64,000 nucleotides of DNA from CALHVX01 sp964640725 (GTDB lineage: Bacteria; Pseudomonadota; Gammaproteobacteria; Pseudomonadales; Azotimanducaceae). Under the pieces are notes generated by a model. The model was not told where the DNA came from. It saw only the letters and a list, made by a program, of their open reading frames with translations, and made no database searches. Shown here piece by piece: positions 43,353-49,987 of this stretch. Location of the stretch: positions 1-64,000 of the forward strand of contig CAZXIJ010000002.1 of the NCBI GenBank assembly GCA_964640725.1, read 5' to 3'. Position numbers and translations under genes: made by a program. The first letter of the stretch is position 1, and each line of letters opens with the position of its first letter.

Positions 43353-44378
43353 ATGATCGATTTGCGCAGCGATACGGTGACGCAGCCGACCGATGCGATG
43401 CGCCAGGTGATGGCGGCGGCGCCGGTCGGCGACGACGTCTACGGCGATGACCCCTCTGTCAACGCGCTGCAGGCTGAAGCGGCTGAACTGTTCAACAAGG
43501 AAGCCGGACTGTTTGTCGCCAGCGGCACGCAATCCAATCTGCTCGCTTTGCTGTGCCATTGCGGCCGGGGCGATGAGTACATCGCCGGCCAGAATGCGCA
43601 CTGCTATCGCTACGAAGGCGGCGGCGCCGCGGTGCTCGGGGGCATCCAGCCACAACCGCTGGCCATGGACGCCCGGGGCCAGATCGATCTTGGCTCGGTG
43701 CGTGCGGCCATCAAGCCGGAAGACCCTCACTTTGCTCGCACCCGACTGCTGTGCCTCGAGAACACTTACCAGGGCGCGCCGGTGGATCCGGCGTACATGG
43801 CCGCAGCGCGCGCGTTGTGCGATGAGCAGGGACTCGCGTTACACCTCGACGGCGCGCGAGTGATGAATGCCGTGGTCGCCCAGCAAGGCACCCCGGCCGG
43901 CCTGGCCGCGCCATTCGATACGGTTTCTGTCTGCCTGTCCAAGGGGCTGGGAGCCCCGGTCGGCTCCGTGCTGCTGGGCCCGGCGGCGCTGATCGAGCAG
44001 GCTCGGCGCTGGCGCAAGATGCTCGGCGGCGGGATGCGGCAAGCCGGTTTTCTGGCAGCGGCTGGCCGGCACGCGCTGGCACGGCACTGCGAGCGGCTGG
44101 CCGTGGATCATGCTCATGCTGAGGAGGTCGCGGACGCGCTTAATTCGCTAGCGCCGGACTGCGCTCAGGCGCAAACCAACATGGTTCATCTGAACCTGCC
44201 CCGCCCCGTGCTGCAGACCCTGCAAAGCACGCTGCTGGCCCACCAGGTTGTTGTGCGGGGCGCGCGCTGGGTGTTCCATCTTGGCGTGTCCCGGGATCAG
44301 GTCGATGTCCTGGTGCAGGTCCTCCGGGACAGGCTCCCGGATATTCTGCGGGCCACCCCGATCCCTAGCGAGCAGTGA
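43353..44378 (+). CDS. ltaE: Low-specificity L-threonine aldolase
   Basis: 341 residues, fold-type I PLP enzyme. MIDLRSDTVTQPTDAMRQVM is the classic N-terminus and VSVCLSKGLGAPVGSVL carries the PLP lysine. It cleaves L-threonine or allo-threonine to glycine and acetaldehyde. The start at 43353 has GGAAGGGAG just upstream; the open frame before it overlaps the exbD terminator. Its last 14 bases overlap the end of the convergent phosphopantetheinyl transferase gene. Confidence 0.95.
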   Translation: MIDLRSDTVTQPTDAMRQVMAAAPVGDDVYGDDPSVNALQAEAAELFNKEAGLFVASGTQSNLLALLCHCGRGDEYIAGQNAHCYRYEGGGAAVLGGIQPQPLAMDARGQIDLGSVRAAIKPEDPHFARTRLLCLENTYQGAPVDPAYMAAARALCDEQGLALHLDGARVMNAVVAQQGTPAGLAAPFDTVSVCLSKGLGAPVGSVLLGPAALIEQARRWRKMLGGGMRQAGFLAAAGRHALARHCERLAVDHAHAEEVADALNSLAPDCAQAQTNMVHLNLPRPVLQTLQSTLLAHQVVVRGARWVFHLGVSRDQVDVLVQVLRDRLPDILRATPIPSEQ

Positions 44379-45051
44379 TCGTGAAGGCGCTGAATGCGCA
44401 GCCGTCTTCCGAGCGAAGGTAGCCGCTGCCCTGCTCCATGACTCGATTGGGTTCGTAGTCGCCCAGATAGCGCGCCCGAAAGGCATCTCGCGGCGCATTG
44501 ATCGTCAGCTCGACTTCCTGAAAACCGATGAACCGTCCGGCCAGAGGGAAAACCGCCTTGTAAATCGCTTCCTTCGCGCTGAACAGCAAGGTCGCGCTCT
44601 CGACATCGGTCGCTTCGATAAAGCCCACTTCGTCACGCGTGAAAAGGCGGTCGTAGAGGCTGGGCTGCAGTCGTCCGAACTGCTCCAGGTCGACGCCCAG
44701 ACCCATCATTCCGGCATCCTGCCGAGCGGCTGCCGCCCAGGCCAGGGAGCGGCTGTGGCTAATGGCCCCCACGACCCCCGCGGGCCAGACCGGCTCTCGG
44801 GCGGGACCGGTGAGCAAGGGCGCTGGACCGAGGCCAAGGGCAGCGATGGCAGTGCGAGCGAACACCCTGCCCGTGGCGTGCTCTCGCTGCCGGCTTGCGA
44901 CCGCGCGATGGACGGCTCGGGCTTCGCCGGGCAGCAGTGCAGACCGATAGTCGGCAATCGGGCCGAAGACCGACTGCGCGCCGTCGGGCATTGCTGGAAA
45001 CCAGGCAGCGAGCGGCTGCGCGGCGGGGGTTGAGCGGTTTTCGGTACTCAC
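44365..45051 (-). CDS. 4'-phosphopantetheinyl transferase, Sfp/EntD type
   Basis: About 228 residues. GLGVDLEQFGR and FSAKEAIYKAVFPLAG are the magnesium- and CoA-binding signatures (Asp and Glu ligands) and GAISHSRSLAW is the upstream P-motif. It transfers the phosphopantetheine arm of CoA to carrier domains of PKS and NRPS proteins. It is the only such gene in the window and is 33 kb from the PKS/NRPS operon, so it is the obvious candidate to activate Ser1860 of the PKS. The GTG start at 45051 is a choice; the ribosome binding site is weak. Confidence 0.9.
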   Translation of the reverse strand: MSTENRSTPAAQPLAAWFPAMPDGAQSVFGPIADYRSALLPGEARAVHRAVASRQREHATGRVFARTAIAALGLGPAPLLTGPAREPVWPAGVVGAISHSRSLAWAAAARQDAGMMGLGVDLEQFGRLQPSLYDRLFTRDEVGFIEATDVESATLLFSAKEAIYKAVFPLAGRFIGFQEVELTINAPRDAFRARYLGDYEPNRVMEQGSGYLRSEDGCAFSAFTITAR

Positions 45052-45126
45052 GGGTTGCCGGTCATCGGCAGCGATGGCTGGGACGTCCGCATTGTCCGGC
45101 ATGCGGTGGCTGGTTACCATCGCGTG

Positions 45127-45756
45127 ATGCGCTTCGGTACCGTCATCCTGCTCAACGGCTCGTCCAGTTCCGGCAAGACCACCCTTGCAAAGGCGTTGCA
45201 GCAGGCGCTGCCTGCGCCTTGTCAGCACATGGCGCTCGATCACTTTCGCGACGGCCTGCCCGACAAGCTACGCGGCATGAACGCGCCCGCTGGCGCCAGC
45301 GGTGCTGCCGGCCTCAATGTGGTTCCGGACCATGACGGCACAGCGCCCATCACACACATTCGTTTCGGCGATACGGGCCGCCGGGTCAAGCGAGCCATGC
45401 GCCGGGCTGTGGTTGCCATGGCGGACCAGGGGCTCGATGTTGTGGTGGACGACCTGCTGCTTTCTGCCGATGACCTGGACGACTACGCCACGGTCCTTGC
45501 AAGTCATAACACCTACCTCATTCGGGTCCACGCACCGCTCGCGACGCTGACGGCGCGGGAGCAGGCTCGGCCCGGTCGATTTCCGGGCACGGCCCGGTCT
45601 CACTACGAGTCCGTGCACGCTCACGGCGCCAGCTACGACCTTGAAGTCGATACCTCGGTGCTGCGCCCAGCGGCTGCCGCGCAAGCGGTGGCAGCCAGAC
45701 TTGAACAGCCTCCGATCGCCCTGGAAAGCTATCGCAAGGCGCAGGCCAGCCTGTGA
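45127..45756 (+). CDS. Chloramphenicol phosphotransferase-like P-loop kinase
   Basis: 209 residues. VILLNGSSSSGKTTLAKAL is a P-loop and HMALDHFRDGLP carries the Asp seen in the catalytic position of CPT-type kinases; DLLLSADDLDDY and IRVHAPLATLTARE follow the family pattern. In Streptomyces such enzymes phosphorylate chloramphenicol, but most homologues have unknown small-molecule substrates, so resistance should not be assumed. Start at 45127 gives MRFGTVILLNG. It is divergent from the phosphopantetheinyl transferase and overlaps the next gene by 4 bases. Confidence 0.82.
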   Translation: MRFGTVILLNGSSSSGKTTLAKALQQALPAPCQHMALDHFRDGLPDKLRGMNAPAGASGAAGLNVVPDHDGTAPITHIRFGDTGRRVKRAMRRAVVAMADQGLDVVVDDLLLSADDLDDYATVLASHNTYLIRVHAPLATLTAREQARPGRFPGTARSHYESVHAHGASYDLEVDTSVLRPAAAAQAVAARLEQPPIALESYRKAQASL

Positions 45757-46496
45757 CCGGGGCCGCCGATACCCTGGCGGCGCTGATCGCCCAGGCGCGC
45801 ACGATGGTTTGCTTTACCGGTGCCGGGATCAGCACCGAGTCAGGCATTCCGGACTTTCGATCGCCAGGCACCGGTCTGTGGACCAAGATGAAGCCCATTC
45901 CTTTCGATGAGTTTTTGGCCAGCGCCGACGTTCGGCAGACCTCCTGGCAGCGGCGCTTCGAATCCGGTCCGACCATCGAGGATGCGGCGCCAAACATCGG
46001 ACACGAAGTCATCGCCGGCTGGGTCGCTGACGGCCGCTGTCGCGCGGTGATCACCCAGAATGTGGACGGGCTGCACCAGCGCGCCGGGGTACCCGACGAG
46101 CAGGTCATTGAGCTGCACGGCAACGCCACCTTTGCCCGTTGCCTCTCTTGTCAGCGCCGCTACGAGCTGACCGATCTTGAAGCGCAGTTTCGCCGGGCCG
46201 GGCGAGTGGCAGATTGCGATCGGTGTGGCGGCATCATCAAGTCGGCGACGATCAGCTTTGGCCAGCCGATGCCGGAAGACGAGATGCGTCGCGCGCATGC
46301 TGCAACCCTGGACGCAGACCTGTTTCTGGTCGCTGGTTCCTCCCTGTCGGTGTTTCCGGCTGCGTCCCTGCCAGAGCTCGCTCGGGAGCACGGCGCTCAG
46401 CTCGCGATTGTCAATCGCGAACCGACGCACCTGGATTCCCTGGCGGATTGCGTGGTGCACGGCGAACTTGGAACCACGCTCAGTTCGGTCAGATGA
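45753..46496 (+). CDS. Sir2-family NAD-dependent protein deacylase
   Basis: 247 residues. CFTGAGISTESGIPDFR, TQNVDGLHQRAG and the catalytic His in ELHGNATFARC are sirtuin signatures, with the zinc cysteines as CLSC and CDRCGG. It removes acyl groups from lysines using NAD. GTG at 45753 overlaps the stop of the CPT-like gene (GTGA), so the two are co-translated. Confidence 0.95.
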   Translation: MTGAADTLAALIAQARTMVCFTGAGISTESGIPDFRSPGTGLWTKMKPIPFDEFLASADVRQTSWQRRFESGPTIEDAAPNIGHEVIAGWVADGRCRAVITQNVDGLHQRAGVPDEQVIELHGNATFARCLSCQRRYELTDLEAQFRRAGRVADCDRCGGIIKSATISFGQPMPEDEMRRAHAATLDADLFLVAGSSLSVFPAASLPELAREHGAQLAIVNREPTHLDSLADCVVHGELGTTLSSVR

Positions 46497-46611
46497 CTAA
46501 GTTTGAGCGTCGGCATGTGCTCACAATCTGGCCACCTCGGATTCCTTCACGTCCAAGATTCTCCTTAATCGACAGGCATAGCCGCCGAAAGAAGTGTCTA
46601 CCGACTTTATC

Positions 46612-46646
46612 TTGACGGTTTGTTCACGTAGCCTTTTCCCCGTCAA
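46612..46646. promoter_or_regulatory. Inverted repeat upstream of the AraC-family regulator
   Basis: TTGACGG (46612-46618) and CCGTCAA (46640-46646) are exact inverted copies about 20 bases apart, 32 bases before the chosen start of the regulator. A candidate autoregulatory site; symmetry and spacing only. Confidence 0.3.
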
Positions 46647-46677
46647 ACCGCTCTGGTTTAGCTACTGCCTAATCGCC

Positions 46678-47802
46678 ATGGTCCGATCTCACGATTCAGA
46701 ATTTGCTCGTTGGCTCGCGTCTCGAACTGGACAGCGTCTGGCCTTCGGCGTCGCGCAGCCCGCGACGACGACAGCCGGTTCTCCCAGCTCAACGCCGGTC
46801 GGCCACTCTGCCACTGCTGAGTCTTCGCCCGCCCATGCGGCGCCGGCGATGACGTTGCAGGATGTGCTGCAGGGCATCGTTGCCCAGGCGCCGGGCAGTG
46901 ACTTCTTTCTGCAGGCTGCACGACTGCCGGAGCCTGCAGACTTTGGCGTACTCAGCTACGCCATTGCGAGCTGCGCCAGCGGCGTCGACGCGCTTAAGCT
47001 GGCGTTGACCCATCGCCTGTTCGACCACCAGTTCGGTGCGCTCGTGATTGGCGACAGCAACGCCGACGGCCCGGACGCTGCGCGCGTGACCGTGGCGTGG
47101 GAGCGTCAGCGGAATTTGCCTGAGGCGTGCGCCCAGGCAGCGGAGCTGGAAGCGGTCAGCAGTCTGGCTGGATTGCTCGCCTGGCGCGAGCAGCAGCGTG
47201 GCAACCCGACACCGGTCGTCGTCGGCCTGCATGTGGCCTACCCGGAACCGGTGCTTCAGATCACCGATCCGCCGCATCAAATCGTCGCATCGGCCGAAGA
47301 CTTTGAACGGCATTTCGGTGTTCGCCCGGTCTTCGATGCCAGCCGAACTGCTGTTGCCTTCCATCTCAGCTGCACCGAGACGCTGCGCGACTACCGGCGC
47401 AACCGCGGTGCCTTCGAAGCTGCGGTGCCTTTGCTCGGCGAGCAGGGCCAGGCGCTCTGTGCGGCTCATCAAGCGGGCGAGGGGCTAAGCGATCAATTGC
47501 TGCGGGCGCTGGTGGGAAGCTTTGGCGCCGTCGGTCGGGCCGATCGTGCAGCGGCAGCCCTGAATACCAGCGAGCGCACCATGCGCCGTCGGCTGTCTCA
47601 GGAAGGCAGCAGCTTCCAGAAGATACTCGACCGCTATCGTTGTGCGCTGGCAGAAGACTACCTGTCTACCACAGCGCTCTCCACTCAGCAGATCGGCGAG
47701 TTGTTGGGGTTCACCGAGGCGACGAACTTCCGTCGTGCGTTCCTTCGCTGGACCGGCCGTTCCCCCCACGATCACCGAACGGCGCTGCGTCAGTCGGCCT
47801 GA
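46678..47802 (+). CDS. AraC-family transcriptional regulator
   Basis: About 374 residues. The C-terminal 100 residues form two helix-turn-helix units (RAAAALNTSERTMRRRLSQEG and LSTQQIGELLGFTEATNFRRAF, ending in RWTGRSPHDHR). The long N-terminal region resembles the arabinose-binding-like ligand domain of the OruR/AraC subgroup. The target is unknown; the convergent NadR-like gene and the upstream sirtuin give little hint. The start at 46678 lacks a clear ribosome binding site and an earlier in-frame start exists at 46594. Confidence 0.88.
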   Translation: MVRSHDSEFARWLASRTGQRLAFGVAQPATTTAGSPSSTPVGHSATAESSPAHAAPAMTLQDVLQGIVAQAPGSDFFLQAARLPEPADFGVLSYAIASCASGVDALKLALTHRLFDHQFGALVIGDSNADGPDAARVTVAWERQRNLPEACAQAAELEAVSSLAGLLAWREQQRGNPTPVVVGLHVAYPEPVLQITDPPHQIVASAEDFERHFGVRPVFDASRTAVAFHLSCTETLRDYRRNRGAFEAAVPLLGEQGQALCAAHQAGEGLSDQLLRALVGSFGAVGRADRAAAALNTSERTMRRRLSQEGSSFQKILDRYRCALAEDYLSTTALSTQQIGELLGFTEATNFRRAFLRWTGRSPHDHRTALRQSA

Positions 47803-48326
47803 ATTTCGGCCCGGATATCGGCTGGCAGTTTGGCGAGCGCTGCGCGCATGCGGGCAGGACCTTGCCCGGTGACCAGATGCCAGTCGTAGGGTCCGAGTTC
47901 AAGCAGAGCCCGATACTGATCGAGCAGCGCTTCCCGCTCGTGCTGTGATTCCCGCAACGGATCCGGCTCCCAGGGCAAATCGGGCGCACACAGCAGGTAG
48001 TACCTGGGCGAACGCGCGGCCAGGGCCGCCTCAAGCCAGTCCGGCCATGGGGCATCGGTCGCAGGGGCGAAACGCACCCGCCACCACACTGCGATCACCA
48101 GCACGTCCGTATCCAGCACCGCTTGGCCGAGGGGTGAAGCGCCGCCCTGCTCTGCCTGGCCCTGAGCGACACACAGCTGTCTGAGCAGAGCTTCGCCGTA
48201 GGTTGCGCCAGGAGTCATCAGCACTCGCGCCTGCTCTGTGACCAGGGGCAGACGGAGATGATCGGCCAGCTGCGCGGCCAGCGTCGACTTGCCGGTAGAT
48301 TCGGGCCCGGTCAGGCACAGCTTCAC
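47790..48326 (-). CDS. NadR-like AAA ATPase, probable ribosylnicotinamide kinase
   Basis: About 178 residues. VKLCLTGPESTGKSTLAAQLA is the P-loop of the NadR-type kinase domain, VTEQARVLM and DTDVLVIAVWW follow. It probably phosphorylates nicotinamide riboside to NMN. GTG at 48326 overlaps the pnuC stop by 4 bases, so uptake (PnuC) and phosphorylation are one unit. Its last 13 bases overlap the convergent AraC gene. It lacks the adenylyltransferase domain of E. coli NadR. Confidence 0.88.
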   Translation of the reverse strand: MKLCLTGPESTGKSTLAAQLADHLRLPLVTEQARVLMTPGATYGEALLRQLCVAQGQAEQGGASPLGQAVLDTDVLVIAVWWRVRFAPATDAPWPDWLEAALAARSPRYYLLCAPDLPWEPDPLRESQHEREALLDQYRALLELGPYDWHLVTGQGPARMRAALAKLPADIRAEIQAD

Positions 48327-48940
48327 GTCAGCAAGGCGCGCTGGCTGCGCCAGGCGTCCTGCCAGGCGCGGAAACCCCAAACCGCGAGCGCGATGTAGAT
48401 CGTGTAGAGCAGCGCGTAGGGCATCAGCCCTTTAGAGCTGTAGAGCCCGACGTAGAGCACATCCACCAGCAGCCACAGCCACCAGTTGTCGATCACCTTG
48501 CGGGCAGCCAGCCACATGGCCACGAAGCTGACGGTGGTCGTGAAGCTGTCCCAGTAGGCGAGATCTGCGTCGGTGTAGCGATCGAAACCGAAACCCAGGG
48601 TGAGCGTCACCACCGCGATGAACGCCACTATCGGCAGCCAGTCGCGCCGGGACAGCCGAGTGATGGGCAGAGTTTGCGGGAGCGTTGCGGCAGAAAGCCC
48701 CCCGGAAGCCACAGCCTGACCGCGCTGCCAGTAGATCCAGCCGTAGGCGTTCATAACCAGGTAGTACAGGTTCTCGAGCAGATTGATGTATAGCTGCTGG
48801 TAGAACAGCACGACGACGGTGACGGCTGCGTAGATCAGCCCGAGAGGAAAGGTCCAGATATTCTGGCGAATCAGCAGCAGGACGCAGGCCACGCCGGTGA
48901 CCAGGCCAACGTATTCAAACAGCGTCAGGAAAGCAGTCAG
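48323..48940 (-). CDS. pnuC: Nicotinamide riboside transporter PnuC (non-canonical start)
   Basis: About 205 residues with seven hydrophobic segments. RQNIWTFPLGLIYAAV, NLYYLVMNAYGWIYW and DNWWLWLLVDVLYVGLYSSKG are PnuC motifs for facilitated uptake of nicotinamide riboside. The first GTG (48892) would cut off part of helix 1; in-frame sequence upstream (LTLFEYVGLVTG) matches the family N-terminus. No ATG, GTG or TTG lies before the in-frame stop, so a CTG at 48940 is the best available start, with GGA about 8 bases upstream. Co-translated with the NadR-like kinase. Confidence 0.85.
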   Translation of the reverse strand: MTAFLTLFEYVGLVTGVACVLLLIRQNIWTFPLGLIYAAVTVVVLFYQQLYINLLENLYYLVMNAYGWIYWQRGQAVASGGLSAATLPQTLPITRLSRRDWLPIVAFIAVVTLTLGFGFDRYTDADLAYWDSFTTTVSFVAMWLAARKVIDNWWLWLLVDVLYVGLYSSKGLMPYALLYTIYIALAVWGFRAWQDAWRSQRALLT

Positions 48941-48971
48941 AGGTCTGATTCCGCAGGATAACCCGGGAATG

Positions 48972-49148
48972 CTACTCCGAAGTCAGAGCGAGTACAGGTG
49001 CCTTGGTGGGTTCCGCATCGTCGAGGACTTCAACCTGCTCCCACTGAACCGGCCTGCGCTGGAAATCCAGGCGAAACGGGATCAGTGCCTCACCGACACT
49101 TGCCAGCTCGTCGACCAGCTGCTCTGCAAAGGGTACGAAAACTTTCAT
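48972..49148 (-). CDS. Small protein, 58 residues, possible real gene
   Basis: A short open frame with protein-like composition: it begins MKVFVPFAEQLVDELASVGE, continues LIPFRLDFQRRPVQWEQVEV and ends PVLALTSE. No signal peptide, membrane helix or known motif. It lies upstream of pnuC in the same direction (31 bases from the proposed pnuC start) and divergent from the response regulator gene. No convincing ribosome binding site. The opposite-strand reading frame over the same bases has no protein-like character. Moderate support, based on composition and position only. Confidence 0.5.
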   Translation of the reverse strand: MKVFVPFAEQLVDELASVGEALIPFRLDFQRRPVQWEQVEVLDDAEPTKAPVLALTSE

Positions 49149-49273
49149 GGGCAGGATTAGAGCACGAGCCGGCGTGGAAATGATGGAGAGAAAAAGGAAG
49201 GGTCGTGCAGATTTCTGCGATTAACGCGGTATTATCAGCGAGTTACCGCCAAATTCGGACGATTGACGGGCCT

Positions 49274-49978
49274 ATGGCCAAAATTATTGCCATCGTAGAA
49301 GACGACCCTGATCAGCGCGCCAACTACTCAGACGCGATCACCAAGAAGGGCTATGAGGTGAATGCCTACGGCAGCCGCGAGGAAGCGCTGGCCGGGCTCA
49401 CCCAGAGCCTGCCCGATCTGGCCGTTCTGGACATCATCCTGGGCGAAGAGGTCGATGGCGGCTTTCAGCTCTGTCGCGACCTGCTGACCCGGGCCCCCTC
49501 TCTGCCGGTCATCTTTCTGACCGAGCGAATCAACGAGATCGACAAAATCTCCGGTCTGCGCCTCGGCGCCTGGGACTACCTGCCAAAACCCATCAGCCTC
49601 GACTACCTGGCCGAGCGCATTGCCTCGCTGCTGCGGATCAACGAGGCCCGCAGCGAAGGACAGGAGGCCGATGCCAGCGACACGGCGCGCAAGATTGGTG
49701 CGCTGTCCCTTGACCAGGACGCCCTGCTGGTGTCCTGGCGCGGCAACCGCATTGATCTGTCTGGCACGGAGTTCCGGATGCTGGCCAAGCTGGTGCGGGT
49801 ACCCGGTCACGCAGTGAGCTACGAAACCCTCATGAACGCCACGATGCAGAGCCTGGTGACTAACAACACCATCAACACGCACATGCGCAATATCCGCAAG
49901 AAGTTCGAGAAGGTGGACAGCGAGTTCAGCTGCATCAAGAGCGAGTACGGCTTCGGCTACCGCTGGTCGGAGCAGTAA
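49274..49978 (+). CDS. pdsR: Response regulator of the proteobacterial dedicated sortase type
   Basis: 234 residues. Receiver domain 1-125 with acidic pocket EDD and phospho-acceptor Asp53 (LAVLDIILGEEVDGGF), then a winged-helix OmpR-type DNA-binding domain (about 140-232, ending KKFEKVDSEFSCIKSEYGFGYRW). LGEEVDGGFQLCR and SGLRLGAWDYLPKPISL match my memory of the response regulator of the dedicated sortase system of marine proteobacteria. It is 9 bases upstream of its histidine kinase. An inverted repeat GCAGA-TT-TCTGC lies at 49207-49218 in its promoter region. No sortase or its target protein is in the window. Confidence 0.82.
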   Translation: MAKIIAIVEDDPDQRANYSDAITKKGYEVNAYGSREEALAGLTQSLPDLAVLDIILGEEVDGGFQLCRDLLTRAPSLPVIFLTERINEIDKISGLRLGAWDYLPKPISLDYLAERIASLLRINEARSEGQEADASDTARKIGALSLDQDALLVSWRGNRIDLSGTEFRMLAKLVRVPGHAVSYETLMNATMQSLVTNNTINTHMRNIRKKFEKVDSEFSCIKSEYGFGYRWSEQ

Positions 49979-49987
49979 GCCCCGGCC

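Noticed and set aside
45127..45756. Chloramphenicol resistance gene
   Set aside because: The fold is CPT-like, but most such proteins are not resistance enzymes and nothing in context suggests antibiotic self-protection.
48897..49160. Plus-strand frame of 87 codons over the small minus-strand gene
   Set aside because: Composition is unlike a protein and it is antisense to the better minus-strand frame and the pnuC N-terminus.
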